Numbered from the stretch's first letter, positions 51,719-61,261 are shown. The stretch: 64,000 bases of DNA from Nostoc sp. LEGE 06077 (GCF_015207705.1 NZ_JADEWI010000040.1:1-64000), one strand, 5' to 3'. Numbers and translations: made by a program. Notes: generated from the sequence alone by a model not told the origin.

Positions 51719-52120
51719 ATGTTAAAAGTAGATTTTAAAAGAAGCTTATTGACAGCGATCGCAGTTATCTCGATGTTACCTGCAATCACCCAGAATGCCC
51801 AAGCTGGTTCTGCCAAAATTGTATTTGGAGCTATTTCTTATTCTCCATCTACTAGAATTTACTCGTCAGGAACTGCTAAAACAAAGCAAGCAGCAATAAA
51901 TGCAGCCTTAAATAAATGTATTCGTGAAAGTGGGGCTAAAGATTGTACAACACCATTGTGGTTTAAAAATGCTTGGGGAGCTTTAGCTGTCGGTTCTGAT
52001 GGTAGTTATGGCACAGGCTGGGGTAGTGAACAATCTCTCGCTAAAAAATTTGCTTTAGAAACTTGTCAGAAATACGGTGGTGAAGATTGTCAAGTCGTTT
52101 TTCTGAAACAAGCTAGATAA
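51719..52120 (+). CDS. Exported DUF4189 protein
   Basis: 133 residues. A signal peptide is clear (MLKVDFKRSLLTAIAVISML, then PAITQNAQAGS). ATG 51719 is chosen because AGGA lies 6 bases upstream; an earlier TTG 51665 would bury the signal. The mature domain has four cysteines (LNKCIRESGAKDCT, LETCQKYGGEDCQVV) and the WGALAVGSDGSYGTGW motif of DUF4189. Two disulfides and extracellular location are likely. A terminator follows 32 bases after the stop. Confidence 0.85.
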   Translation: MLKVDFKRSLLTAIAVISMLPAITQNAQAGSAKIVFGAISYSPSTRIYSSGTAKTKQAAINAALNKCIRESGAKDCTTPLWFKNAWGALAVGSDGSYGTGWGSEQSLAKKFALETCQKYGGEDCQVVFLKQAR

Positions 52121-52152
52121 TAGGCTTTTTAATTTTCAAATAGACAGGCAAA

Positions 52153-52183
52153 CGCATTCTTAAAAAGAGGATGCGATTTTTTT
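52153..52183 (+). terminator. Rho-independent terminator
   Basis: CGCATTCT (52153-52160) pairs with AGGATGCG (with one G-U pair, allowing one bulged base) and is followed by eight T. It ends the DUF4189 transcript. Confidence 0.75.
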
Positions 52184-52210
52184 GTATCTCGCACCCTATC
52201 AAAAAATGAT

Positions 52211-53296
52211 TTATTTCTTGATAATTCCAGAAGTCAGATGACTGCGGACATGACCATTTTTAGCAAATTTCTTTTCGAGAATTTGCCGATAAACCTCTTC
52301 ATAACCATCCGTCATCCGCTGAAGGCTAAAATGATTTTCGACATACTGACGGCAAGTATATCTGTCTAACTCTGCGATTTTGTTTATTGCATTCACACAC
52401 TCTGTCACACTATTACAGAGAAAACCCGTTTCTCCCTCGGCAATTACCTCACTTGTCGAACCTAATTTCATGGCAATTACTGGTGTTCCTGCTGCCATTG
52501 ATTCCACCATCACTAAACCAAAGGGTTCTCGCCAAGTAATAGGAAATAAAGTAGCTACTGCACCACCCATGAGAGCATTTTTTTGTTGATGATTTGCTTC
52601 ACCTAAATACTCTATTTGTTCGCCATCAATTAAAGGCTTAATTTCTCTTTCAAAGTAATCTACATCAACCACATCTACTTTACCAGCCATTTTTAATCGC
52701 CAACCCGATTGTTTTGCAATGGCAATTGCTAAATGTGGCCCTTTCTCTGGCGATATCCGACCTAAAAATGCTAAATAAGGCGGTTCTTCCGGTTCGGGAT
52801 GAAATTTGTAACTACTAACATCTATACCGTTGTAAACTGTGGCTGCATAGTTCAAACCTAGTGAATTTTCCCTTTGAGTATGAGAAATACTGACAAAAGG
52901 TTGACGTTTCGCATATTGAAACATCTTTTGATTATCAGGGGTAAAAATTCCATGTAAAGTATGGACTGTCGGGGTATGAACAAGATTTGCATAAGGCAAG
53001 GCGGCACAACCCATGTGAGAGTGAATAATATCAAACTCACCTGCCCTGTCGTAGACAGAAGCTAACTGCAACATTTCATAAATATTATATTCCTTGATAT
53101 CCTTATCGAGTCGCAAGGCACGAGGATGCACTGATTCTAGCTTGGCTAAACTAATAGAATCACCCGATGCGAATAGAGTAACTTCATGTCCGCGTCGAAC
53201 TAATTCATCTGTCAGTAGCCCCACTACTAATTCAATACCCCCGTAAGCTGGAGGTGGTACTCTCTCCCATAGTGGAGCAACTTGAGCTATTTTCAT
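52211..53296 (-). CDS. Glycosyltransferase family 4 protein
   Basis: 361 residues of the GT-B fold. The N-terminal acceptor domain opens KIAQVAPLWERVPPPAYGGIELVVGLLTDELVRRGHEVTLF. The donor domain shows FLGRISPEKGPHLAIAIAKQSGWRLKMAGK and WREPFGLVMVESMAAGTPVIAMKLGSTSEVIAEGETGFL, with the E-x7-E retaining motif. It transfers a sugar from a nucleotide donor, probably in polysaccharide or glycolipid synthesis. ATG 53296 follows AGGAGG at 6 bases. There is no cluster around it. The final 20 residues (KKFAKNGHVRSHLTSGIIKK) are basic. Confidence 0.9.
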   Translation of the reverse strand: MKIAQVAPLWERVPPPAYGGIELVVGLLTDELVRRGHEVTLFASGDSISLAKLESVHPRALRLDKDIKEYNIYEMLQLASVYDRAGEFDIIHSHMGCAALPYANLVHTPTVHTLHGIFTPDNQKMFQYAKRQPFVSISHTQRENSLGLNYAATVYNGIDVSSYKFHPEPEEPPYLAFLGRISPEKGPHLAIAIAKQSGWRLKMAGKVDVVDVDYFEREIKPLIDGEQIEYLGEANHQQKNALMGGAVATLFPITWREPFGLVMVESMAAGTPVIAMKLGSTSEVIAEGETGFLCNSVTECVNAINKIAELDRYTCRQYVENHFSLQRMTDGYEEVYRQILEKKFAKNGHVRSHLTSGIIKK

Positions 53297-54098
53297 TGCA
53301 AACCTCCTAAAAGATTAATTGGAATTAATAGTGTCTATTTCTCAACACTAATGCGTTAAAACTCAGCATTTTTTCTTAGCACTATCAACTCACTTTGAAA
53401 ACCAATTTTATAAATAAGCACATGAAAATATTAGGCTCTTATTACTTTAAAAGTTGTCTACCTTTGTAGTGAAATTTCACTCTCCTCAAGAGGTAAATTT
53501 GGTGCATAGAAAAAATTTGTTTGCAGTAGTGTTGATGGTATGTACCAGGAAACAGGGTAGATTTTGCATTCAATTCTGGATCTCATTCAAGTGCATACCG
53601 CGATAACGACATCATCCAAAATATCTTGCACTATTCTCAATCAACCAGGACTTACGCACAAAGATTGTCTGTGAAAATAGGGTGTAAGGGTTTGGAATAA
53701 GTACACCCATATACCCCTACACCCTTGCCTGACAAGTATAAGTTTTTTACATTCTGCCCCAAAATCATTGATTTAGGGTGTGGGGGTGTAAGGGTGATGG
53801 AACCCTGATTAAATTGTGATTTTTAGAGTAATGACTCATCACTCTGTTAAAAACCTCAACTTGTGAGTACACCCTTGCACCCTTCCCAAAACCCTTGATT
53901 TTTCGTATCCGGCAATGTCCACAACATAAAAATCAGGTTTTGACCGACTTTTCCCCATTGTCCATCTGAGTTTAATTGCCATAACCTGATTTCAGCGCCC
54001 ACAATCAATGCGTTCTCTTCCCGTACACCCCTATTTTTTAAACTTTTGAGTTAAATTAGATACGCTAGGAAAATATAGAAAATAAATACACTGTAAAC
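53297..54098. other. Intergenic region with a large ACTTACG-type repeat
   Basis: The 800-base gap carries the repeat 53650-53912. The remainder is AT-rich without a frame. GTAGTGAAATTTCACTCTCC near 53467-53486 contains a small palindrome (GTGAAATTTCAC). No promoter consensus is clear for the permease gene at 54099. Confidence 0.5.
53650..53912. mobile_element. MITE-like repeat with ACTTACG ends, copy 2
   Basis: Starts ACTTACGCACAAAGATTGTC and ends near TTGATTTTTCGTATCCG (right boundary uncertain, as the CGTAAGT end is degenerate). It shares with copy 1 the inner blocks GTAAGGGT..., AAATTGTGATTTTTAGAGT and ACTCATCACTCTGTTAAAAA. About 60 bases longer than copy 1 owing to an extra ACACCC-rich block. 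Confidence 0.65.
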
Positions 54099-54899
54099 AT
54101 GAATATTTCTCCAACACAAAAAAAACCGCGTGTCGCATGGCAGGCGGTTTTATCAATAATTATGTTTATTTTCATGTATCTGCCTATACTGGTACTCGGT
54201 TTTTATAGTTTTAACCAGTCTCCTTACAGTGCAACTTGGCAAGGATTTACATTCGATTGGTATCGCAAACTCTTCAGTGACGATCGCATTTTATCCGCTT
54301 TGAACAATAGTTTGATAGTTGCCTTTGGCGCTGTGGGAATTTCCGCAGTGTTAGGAACCTTAATGGCGGTGGGATTGGCGCGTTATCAATTTCCTGGCAA
54401 GAGTTTGTATCGTGGTGTAGCTTACCTACCCTTAATTATTCCTGATATTGCGATCGCAGTTGCCACCTTGGTATTTCTCGCCGCCTTCGCTATTCCTTTG
54501 AGTTTATGGACAATTATCGCCGCGCACATAGTATTTTGCCTAGCTTATGTAGGGCTGGTAGTTGCATCACGATTAAATAACTTAGATCCGCACTTAGAAG
54601 AAGCTGCATTAGATTTAGGTGCAACACCAATACAAGCTTTTATTAAAGTATTATTGCCACAGTTAATGCCGGGAATTGTGGCAGGTTGTCTGCTGGCTTT
54701 TGTTCTCAGCTTAGATGATTTTCTGATTGCCAGTTTTACTGCTGGTAGCGGTTACAACACCTTGCCGATGGAAATTTTTAGTCGGATTAAAGGTGGCGTA
54801 AAACCTGATATTAATGCTCTCAGTATGTTACTAATTATTGTATCAGCGATTGTAGCTTTTGTAGCTGAATTAATGCGGATTCTAGGAGAGCGCAAGTAG
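54099..54899 (+). CDS. ABC transporter permease, PotC (spermidine/putrescine) family
   Basis: 266 residues with six membrane helices. The motif EAALDLGATPIQAFIKVLLPQLMPGIVAG is the EAA loop that binds the ATPase, and the LSLDDFLIASFTAGSGYNTLPMEIFS segment is the PotC landmark. It would be one of two permeases of a polyamine or related importer in the plasma membrane. The usual potA, potB and potD genes are not next to it in this window: it is flanked by repeats, so its partners must be elsewhere. ATG 54099 has no good ribosome site. Confidence 0.88.
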   Translation: MNISPTQKKPRVAWQAVLSIIMFIFMYLPILVLGFYSFNQSPYSATWQGFTFDWYRKLFSDDRILSALNNSLIVAFGAVGISAVLGTLMAVGLARYQFPGKSLYRGVAYLPLIIPDIAIAVATLVFLAAFAIPLSLWTIIAAHIVFCLAYVGLVVASRLNNLDPHLEEAALDLGATPIQAFIKVLLPQLMPGIVAGCLLAFVLSLDDFLIASFTAGSGYNTLPMEIFSRIKGGVKPDINALSMLLIIVSAIVAFVAELMRILGERK

Positions 54900-55406
54900 T
54901 TACTGTAAAAATAGATCACCAACTGATTAAAAATAATTCAGCAACAATTAGTACAGGAAAAGAAGCACCGATCATTGTTTTGCTGCGGATTTTCAGCTTA
55001 GGATGTTACTTCACTGTTTATTTATCTGTTATTTCGTACATAATTTATACTAAATTCTAGTTTTCTCCGCTGGATTCTCTTCAGGTAAATAAATCACAAT
55101 ATATCAATTATTACCAAATCTATTCGGCGTTAATTTGTACTTACATCTATCATCAAATACCCTTGACAATGGCAATATTTCCGTCTTATGATTCCTGTTG
55201 GAATGGAAATTAGTGCTATCATTAATTCTCAAATTTCAAGAGTACCCAAAACAGAGGGGCAAATAAATTAATCTCATCTGTATTTTTTCATCCTGGTATC
55301 TATGCAGAGCAGATGAAATATAGTTTATATTTATTTGTCTAGAAATCGGTTTTCAATTCGATAATATTGGGGCTAACTTTGGACAAGTTGCTACCTCCTC
55401 CTCGTT
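54900..55406. other. Intergenic region, nothing recognised
   Basis: About 500 AT-rich bases without a frame, hairpin or repeat that I can identify. It should hold the promoter of the kinase gene; AGTTGCTACCTCCTCCTCGTT near 55385 is a pyrimidine-rich tract just before its start codon. Confidence 0.5.
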
Positions 55407-57245
55407 ATGCAAATCTGCCAAAATCCCAATTGTTCAAATCCCTTCAATGCTGACGGCAATAGATTTTGCATAAGTTGCGGACACAGTAGTTTTGGCGAAC
55501 TGCTGAGAAACCGTTACCGCGTATTAAAACTATTAGGCGAAGGCGGATTTAGTAAAACCTACGCAGCTGAAGATGCAGATAGACTAGATGCACCTTGCGT
55601 CATTAAACAGTTCTTTCCGCAAATTCAAGGAACCGGACAACGTACTAAAGCAGCGGAATTCTTCAAAGAAGAAGCATTTCGACTGTATGAACTAGGAGAA
55701 AATCATAGTCAAATTCCCAGATTATTAGCTTACTTTGCCCAAGCTTCTAGTTTATATTTAGTGCAAGAATTTATCCAAGGTAAAACACTATTAGAAGAAG
55801 TTCAAGAGCAATCTTTTAACGAAGAGAAAATTCGTAAAATATTAACTGATTTATTGCCAGTATTAGAATTTATTCATGCTTGTAACTTTGTCCATCGAGA
55901 TATCAAACCAGAGAACATTATCCGGCGTGATAGCGATGGCAAATTAGTATTAATTGACTTTGGTGGGGCAAAACAAGTAACCCAAACCAGTATAGCTAGA
56001 CAAGCTACAGTAATTTACACAATGGGTTATGCTCCCAGTGAGCAGATGGCTGGGTTTGCTTGCCCCGCCAGTGATTTATATGCTTTGGGTGTAACTTGTG
56101 TCCGGTTACTAACGCAATGTTTACCCATTCAAGATGCTTATGGACAAATTAAAGATCCCCTTTATGATGCTATGAACGGTCAGTGGTTATGGCAAGAATA
56201 TTTAGAACCCCAAGGTATTTATATTAGTGAAGACTTAAGGAAAATCCTCGATAAATTACTGCAACATTTAGCGAGTGATAGATATCAATCAGCAACAGAA
56301 GTTCTCAATGATTTAAAATCTGCTAAAACAGTAATTATTGAACCACAAATAACACAAGCGACATTTATAAAATTACCAATAGAACCAAAAATTATTAAAC
56401 CATTACCGCCTTTACAAACCTGTGAATTTGCAGTCGTCACAGTAGACACAGGTGGTAGAGAAGTTAACCGCGATCGCACTACAGCCGAGTTCTTTGTGGA
56501 AGAATTGAGCAAAGGTGTAACCCTAGAAATGGTAGCGGTTCCCGGTGGTACTTATTTAATGGGTTCACCCACCTTTGAAGGTGATGCAGATGAACGTCCC
56601 CAACATCGAGTAGCGATCGCACCCTTTTTTATGGGTAAATATCCTATAACCCAAGCACAGTGGCGTGCTATTACCGCCTTACCCAAAGTCAAACAAACCT
56701 TAAATCCCTACCCTTCTAAATTTAAAGGACTGAATCGACCAGTAGAAAACGTTTCTTGGCACGAAGCTATAGAATTTTGCGTGAGGCTATCGCAACAAAC
56801 CGGACGGGAATATCGCCTCCCCAGCGAAGCCGAATGGGAATATGCTTGTCGCGCCAGTACTACCACATCCTTTCACTTTGGCGAAAAAATCACCACAGAA
56901 CTAGTCAACTACAGCGACAGCGATACCTATTTAATGGAAGGCAAAACCAGATATCGCAAAGAAACCACCGATGTAGGGAATTTTCAGGTAGCCAACGCCT
57001 TTGGATTGTATGATATGCACGGGTTAGTTTGGGAATGGTGTGCAGACCCTTGGCACAACAATTATCAAGGCGCACCTTCAGATGGAAGAGTTTGGGAAGA
57101 GGGTGGTGATATCAACCGCCGAGTGCTACGCGGTGGTTCCTGGAACTTCGGTGCAGAATTGTGTCGCAGCGCCAGCCGCAGTTGGAATGAATCAGATGGC
57201 GGTTTAAGGATTTGCGGTTTTCGCGTCGTCTTTTCTGTCGGATAA
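55407..57245 (+). CDS. Ser/Thr protein kinase fused to an FGE-sulfatase-like domain
   Basis: 612 residues. A zinc-ribbon start (C4, C9, C21, C24: CQNPNCSNPF...FCISC) leads to a eukaryotic-type kinase: LLGEGGFSKTYAAED (P-loop), VIKQF (Lys), VHRDIKPENIIRR and LIDFGGAKQV (DFG). These motifs are complete, so it should be active. Residues about 377-610 are an FGE/SUMF1 fold (VPGGTYLMGSPTFEGDADERPQHRVAI, RLPSEAEWEYACRAS, RGGSWNFGAELCRSASRS, GFRVV). The cysteine pair of true formylglycine-generating enzymes is not in the expected place (RSASRS), so this domain probably binds a ligand. There is no membrane segment. It is a common cyanobacterial arrangement with unknown input. Confidence 0.88.
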   Translation: MQICQNPNCSNPFNADGNRFCISCGHSSFGELLRNRYRVLKLLGEGGFSKTYAAEDADRLDAPCVIKQFFPQIQGTGQRTKAAEFFKEEAFRLYELGENHSQIPRLLAYFAQASSLYLVQEFIQGKTLLEEVQEQSFNEEKIRKILTDLLPVLEFIHACNFVHRDIKPENIIRRDSDGKLVLIDFGGAKQVTQTSIARQATVIYTMGYAPSEQMAGFACPASDLYALGVTCVRLLTQCLPIQDAYGQIKDPLYDAMNGQWLWQEYLEPQGIYISEDLRKILDKLLQHLASDRYQSATEVLNDLKSAKTVIIEPQITQATFIKLPIEPKIIKPLPPLQTCEFAVVTVDTGGREVNRDRTTAEFFVEELSKGVTLEMVAVPGGTYLMGSPTFEGDADERPQHRVAIAPFFMGKYPITQAQWRAITALPKVKQTLNPYPSKFKGLNRPVENVSWHEAIEFCVRLSQQTGREYRLPSEAEWEYACRASTTTSFHFGEKITTELVNYSDSDTYLMEGKTRYRKETTDVGNFQVANAFGLYDMHGLVWEWCADPWHNNYQGAPSDGRVWEEGGDINRRVLRGGSWNFGAELCRSASRSWNESDGGLRICGFRVVFSVG

Positions 57246-57295
57246 CTCGTAAATTCCTAACTCATGTTTTATGGGTTTTGGGATGTGCTGGTATC

Positions 57296-57475
57296 CTAGG
57301 TTTGTTCTTGTTCGGAGACAACAACAACGCGACCATTTTTGACCACTGTAGAGTTTTTACAATTAGTCTGACTATGGTTTACTGGCTCATCTTGGCACTG
57401 TTGTTGGTGAGAGATATTTTGTTCCTGTTGTTGGTTGAGAACCACGACACAACTAGTGCAGGAAACTGTAGACAT
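57296..57475 (-). CDS. Possible small Gln-rich protein
   Basis: A 59-residue frame: MSTVSCTSCVVVLNQQQEQN, then ISHQQQCQDEPVNHSQTN..., ending VVVVSEQEQT. A CTSC pair and Gln/Asn-rich composition look more like a protein than the opposite strand does, but no Shine-Dalgarno precedes it and I recognise no homologue. It may be chance. Confidence 0.3.
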   Translation of the reverse strand: MSTVSCTSCVVVLNQQQEQNISHQQQCQDEPVNHSQTNCKNSTVVKNGRVVVVSEQEQT

Positions 57476-57613
57476 AAGTTAAGTATTAAATTGAATTCCA
57501 TATCCATTATCGCTCTTATTTTTCCAGCATAGACGCTTTTAGCTACCAAACTTTTAAAAAGCTTCGTGAGCTTTTCAGCAATTTATCATGGGTGCTTTAT
57601 TTACGGTGTCATT

Positions 57614-57722
57614 ACTTACGCACAAAGATGAGTCACTGAGATTGGGTGTAAAGGTGAGTGCCTAGACCACTATACCCCTGCACTCTTCCGCAAACATTGA
57701 TTTTTTGTTTTCATCCGTAACT
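57614..57722. mobile_element. MITE-like repeat with ACTTACG ends, copy 3 (short)
   Basis: 109 bases: left end ACTTACGCACAAAGATGAGT, right end ATCCGTAACT, with inner TTGGGTGTAAAGGTGAG and TATACCCCTGCACTCTTCCG. It lacks the AAATCGTGATTTTTAGAG block of the other two copies, so it is an internally deleted form. Confidence 0.65.
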
Positions 57723-57868
57723 CCTAGGGAAAATAATCCCAGATTTTCAAACAGAGATACCACCAAAGTATTATTTCTTTTGAGGTTTAACTTTTGTCCT
57801 GCAAAACCTTTTATATTAACGATCGCATCCCTATATAACCTTGATAATTCTGGATTTATCAATAACTT

Positions 57869-59512
57869 ATGAAAAAATTGCTGAAATACCTGAGTTTGGG
57901 CTTGCTATCTACACTTTTATCAGCCGCTCCTAGCTGGGGAGCCGAACGCATTAGCTTCTTTTATCCTCCTTTTGGAGAATTTTCTTTATCGACAGATGCT
58001 CTAGAAGCCTTTGCCAAAGAAGGGAAAATTACTGGGGAGTTAGACACTTATGCTCAACGTGCCACACCGCAACAACTGGCGCAACTCAGGGAACTATTAC
58101 AGCAGAGATTTAGTGCCACACCTACTTTAGTATCACAGTTTACTTATTCACCCATAGGAGAACAAGTAGTAAAACGGTTAGGAGAACTATTATTAACTGA
58201 ATCTCGCCAAAATGGTTTTTATGCCCTACGGGCTGCTTTTATTTTAGCTGCGGCAGATCCTCAAGAGGGCTTGACTGTTGTCAATATTATGCGTAAGTTT
58301 CCTTCGCCAACTATTAAATTAAATTTTGAGGAAGGAATCAAGATAGTCAATAATTTATCAGAATTATTGAAAGATCGAGATGCCGCTGTGGCATATTTGC
58401 AAAAACAGGCGATCGCCGAAACCAGCAACGCAAACATAGATTTTTCCCAAAAGCCAGATTTGCGCCAGCCAGGAAAATTGCAGTTTCAAAAACTTTACTT
58501 TGAGTTAAATGATGCTAAACGCGATCGTCGTCTGCCGGTAGATGTTTATGTCCCAGAAAGCACAGCCCAAACTTCCTTTCCCTTAATTGTGATTTCTCAT
58601 GGTTTAGCCTCAGATCGCTATGCTTTAGCTTATCTGGCGCAACATTTAGTTTCTTATGGTTTTGCCGTAGCTGTCTTGGAACACCCCGGTAGTAATGCCG
58701 AACGCTTTCAGCAATACTTTGCCGGGTTAGCCGGGCCACCACAACCCAGAGAATTCATCGATAGACCTTTAGATGTCAAGTTTGTCCTTGATGAACTCCA
58801 ACGTTTAGAGACATCTAATTCTAGCCTCAAAGGCAAACTCAACTTTCAACAAATCGGACTGATTGGACATTCTTTTGGTGGCTACACGGTGTTGACTTTA
58901 GCCGGAGCTAAACTAAATTTTTCCCAGCTACGTCGAGATTGTTATCCCAATAACTCTTTAAATTTATCTCTATTGTTGCAATGTCAAGCCGCTGAGTTGC
59001 CACCAGCAGACTATACTCTACAAGATCCACGCATTAAAGCCGTCATGGCCATTAATCCAATTAACAGTTCTGTCTTGGGTGAAAGTGGTATCAGTCAAAT
59101 CAAAGTACCCACTATGTTAGTCACAGGTAGCCAAGATATTTTTGCCCCAGCAATCCCAGAACAAATTCGCCCCTTTACTTGGCTAGATGAATCTAACAAA
59201 TATTTAGTATTAATTGAGAATGCTACCCATTTTTCTGCTTTACAAGAGTCCACGCCTGAAAATAATGTTTTGCCAGTACCATCTGGGTTATTAGGGCCAG
59301 ATCCTGCTCCAGTTTATTCCTACCTGAAAGCCTTAAGTGTAGCTTTCATGGAAACAAATCTCTTAAACAATGCTGAATACCGTCCCTATTTGCAGCCATC
59401 CTATGCTCAATATATTAGTCAAACTCCACTGAATATGACTCTGTTAAATTTCCTCAGTACAGAGCAATTGGCGCAAGCATTAAAAAATGGTACAAACAAA
59501 AAATCAAAATAA
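57869..59512 (+). CDS. Exported alpha/beta hydrolase with DUF1400 domain
   Basis: 547 residues. A Sec signal peptide (MKKLLKYLSLGLLSTLLSAA, then PSWGA) leads to the DUF1400 domain (residues about 25-160: RISFFYPPFGEFSLSTDALEAFAKEGKITGEL), found in cyanobacteria ahead of alpha/beta hydrolases. The hydrolase follows: PLIVISHGLASDRYALAYLAQHL (oxyanion region), GHSFGGYTVL (nucleophile Ser), and later MLVTGSQDIFAPAIPEQ (acid) and ENATHFSAL (His). The triad is complete. It is probably a secreted esterase or lipase acting in the periplasm. ATG 57869 is the natural start. Confidence 0.9.
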   Translation: MKKLLKYLSLGLLSTLLSAAPSWGAERISFFYPPFGEFSLSTDALEAFAKEGKITGELDTYAQRATPQQLAQLRELLQQRFSATPTLVSQFTYSPIGEQVVKRLGELLLTESRQNGFYALRAAFILAAADPQEGLTVVNIMRKFPSPTIKLNFEEGIKIVNNLSELLKDRDAAVAYLQKQAIAETSNANIDFSQKPDLRQPGKLQFQKLYFELNDAKRDRRLPVDVYVPESTAQTSFPLIVISHGLASDRYALAYLAQHLVSYGFAVAVLEHPGSNAERFQQYFAGLAGPPQPREFIDRPLDVKFVLDELQRLETSNSSLKGKLNFQQIGLIGHSFGGYTVLTLAGAKLNFSQLRRDCYPNNSLNLSLLLQCQAAELPPADYTLQDPRIKAVMAINPINSSVLGESGISQIKVPTMLVTGSQDIFAPAIPEQIRPFTWLDESNKYLVLIENATHFSALQESTPENNVLPVPSGLLGPDPAPVYSYLKALSVAFMETNLLNNAEYRPYLQPSYAQYISQTPLNMTLLNFLSTEQLAQALKNGTNKKSK

Positions 59513-59527
59513 TCTTAACTGCAAATT

Positions 59528-60271
59528 CTATCTAGGTAAAGCATATTTAGGTCTAGCAACCAATTCTTTAAATCTATGTTGACTAGCAAATTGCATTAGC
59601 CCATCCATACATTCTGTAAAGCTATCAAAAACATAGTCAATTAACACTAATGCTCTAGCCTTTTGCTCTGCATTCAATTCAATATTGAGCAGAAAATTTT
59701 CATTTTGGTTTTCTTCTATGCCAAATTGAAGATGTGCATTTTCTACCTTCAAATGATTTGGACTAACATACAAGTACTTTTTATTAGTTATAGCGCGCAA
59801 TTCTTCCCCAACTTGTGCCATTGCACCCTGGGCAGTAATTCCTGTGGCTTCAATTGCTTCAATAATCACTATTTTGAGTACTATGTCAGTTTCATAGCGA
59901 CACAGCGCCACTAAATTATTCGAGAGACGGCGAGTTTTCAGGGTTTTCTCACTCCACATAAATTTGAGGAAGTCACTAAATCGCATTACCTGATCAATCC
60001 CTAATAATTCGAGATCTCTGAGATACCATTTCCAGTGACTACCATCTTCAAGTGCGTGCTGATTAATGATTTTTTGTAGAGGATGATTACTCAATTCATC
60101 TTTGAGGATGTCATTGTTCAAATCTTTAAAACTCATTGCAAAATGAGCTAAACAAGGAAACCAAGCTAATCGCTGATAAGGGTCAATACTGCTATCTGTT
60201 AAGAATTGAAAAAAAGGTAATTGAGAAAAAATTTTTTCTTGTTGTTTAATATATTCTAGGATATCTTGCAT
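59528..60271 (-). CDS. Heme-oxygenase-like helical protein (iron-containing redox enzyme fold)
   Basis: 247 residues, all helical and soluble. The pattern CLAHFAMSFKDLN, HALEDGSHWKWYLRDLE and EAIEATGITAQGA gives repeated E/H residues on helices as in the heme-oxygenase-like diiron/TenA superfamily. No heme-proximal motif of true heme oxygenase is seen. Members of this fold oxidise small molecules (fatty acids, amines) with a diiron site, but the metal ligands cannot be assigned with certainty. The gene is convergent with the hydrolase (16-base gap) and stands alone. ATG 60271 follows AGGAAA at about 4 bases. Confidence 0.6.
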   Translation of the reverse strand: MQDILEYIKQQEKIFSQLPFFQFLTDSSIDPYQRLAWFPCLAHFAMSFKDLNNDILKDELSNHPLQKIINQHALEDGSHWKWYLRDLELLGIDQVMRFSDFLKFMWSEKTLKTRRLSNNLVALCRYETDIVLKIVIIEAIEATGITAQGAMAQVGEELRAITNKKYLYVSPNHLKVENAHLQFGIEENQNENFLLNIELNAEQKARALVLIDYVFDSFTECMDGLMQFASQHRFKELVARPKYALPR

Positions 60272-60994
60272 TTTCTTTTCCTATTTATGAGAATTGAGAA
60301 TTTTGGCAGCAAAAATTTAGCTTAGACTTGACTAAGTTCACCAATATTGCCATATAGCAATTAGTTGAGAGATAACAAGTATTGCATCTCTGCGATATTT
60401 ATCACATCCCTATTTCTCTCTGGAGTTAGATATAGAAATTTAGGTGATTGTTTGAATAAACTTTATACAGTTAAGCGGAATTAGATCTGGAAAAGATGGA
60501 ATTTTGATGAATAATAAAGTCATCATTCACAGTCTATAGTCAATATAAATAATGGCTGTGAGAAAAAGCAACCGTGTTCTAGTAAATTCATATAGTTTTT
60601 ACAAAGGCTTGTAGGGATTTACTTAAGTAAATCGCACAGCCAATATCCCTGATGTGGTAAAAGCGCCCCTGTATAAACAAAACCTGAATTTTTTGTGAGT
60701 TTGTCTGTATGCTCTCAGGTTATGTAAAGGTTGTGTAAAAATATATCCGTGTATGATGTCAGATGAATAAGCACCAATTAATTTATAACCATTAAAGTTA
60801 GGTGAGCAATGCTGATTTTTACTTCGTGGATATTGCCCACCCTACAAGATATAGTTACCCAGTTCATTAAATGTAATCAATCTAATGATATGTCTGCTGC
60901 TAAACCATGTATAATCTCTAGCAATGCAAGCTAATCAATCATCAAAACGACTAGTTTAGTTTTACTACTGAAAATTTTAAATAAATTTAAGGCT
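60272..60994. other. AT-rich intergenic region, nothing firm
   Basis: Some 720 bases with no frame. CGTGGATATTGCCCACCCTA near 60826 resembles a fragment of a cyanobacterial dispersed repeat. No hairpin of note. Confidence 0.5.
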
Positions 60995-61204
60995 ATGATT
61001 TCTCAAGATTATGATTCAATCTATGCTGTAGATGAACTGCTTAGAAAAATCAGAATTAAGGAAAGTCAATTAAAAATCGCCCAAGAATCTCAGATGCTTT
61101 ATACATCTGAAGCATTAAATAATCAAATATTAGACTTACGCCGTCAGCTATCTGAGGCACAAGACCCAGAAATGCAGTCATTAATGAGTTTGTTAGATGA
61201 TTAA
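60995..61204 (+). CDS. Small coiled-coil protein
   Basis: 69 residues: MISQDYDSIYAVDELLRKIR followed by a continuous heptad pattern (IKESQLKIAQESQ, LNNQILDLRRQLSE) and an acidic end (MQSLMSLLDD). It should be one amphipathic helix able to form a coiled coil. Similar short proteins exist in Nostocales, function unknown. ATG 60995 has no Shine-Dalgarno. A palindromic terminator follows 19 bases after the stop. Confidence 0.6.
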   Translation: MISQDYDSIYAVDELLRKIRIKESQLKIAQESQMLYTSEALNNQILDLRRQLSEAQDPEMQSLMSLLDD

Positions 61205-61223
61205 CTTGACAAATTTTCATAAT

Positions 61224-61261
61224 TATGTATAGAGACCCGATCAGATGCGTCTCTATACATA
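61224..61261. terminator. Palindromic terminator between convergent genes
   Basis: TATGTATAGAGAC (61224-61236) pairs with GTCTCTATACATA (61249-61261), loop CCGATCAGATGC, then an A-run. It belongs to the AGAGAC(G) palindrome family also seen at 44533 and 47504 and can serve both this gene and ilvC. Confidence 0.75.

Larger units (their letters stand above)
57246..57868. other. Region between the kinase and hydrolase genes: repeat and small frames
   Basis: It holds a possible small minus-strand gene (57296-57475), the third ACTTACG repeat (57614-57722) and otherwise AT-rich spacer. GATCGCATC (57821) is a HIP1-like site. A plus-strand frame through 57532 starting inside the kinase gene looks spurious. 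Confidence 0.5.

Noticed and set aside
57212-57532. 106-residue plus-strand protein after the kinase gene
   Set aside because: It starts inside the kinase coding region in another frame and has no ribosome site; the hydrophobic look comes from Gln codons on the other strand.
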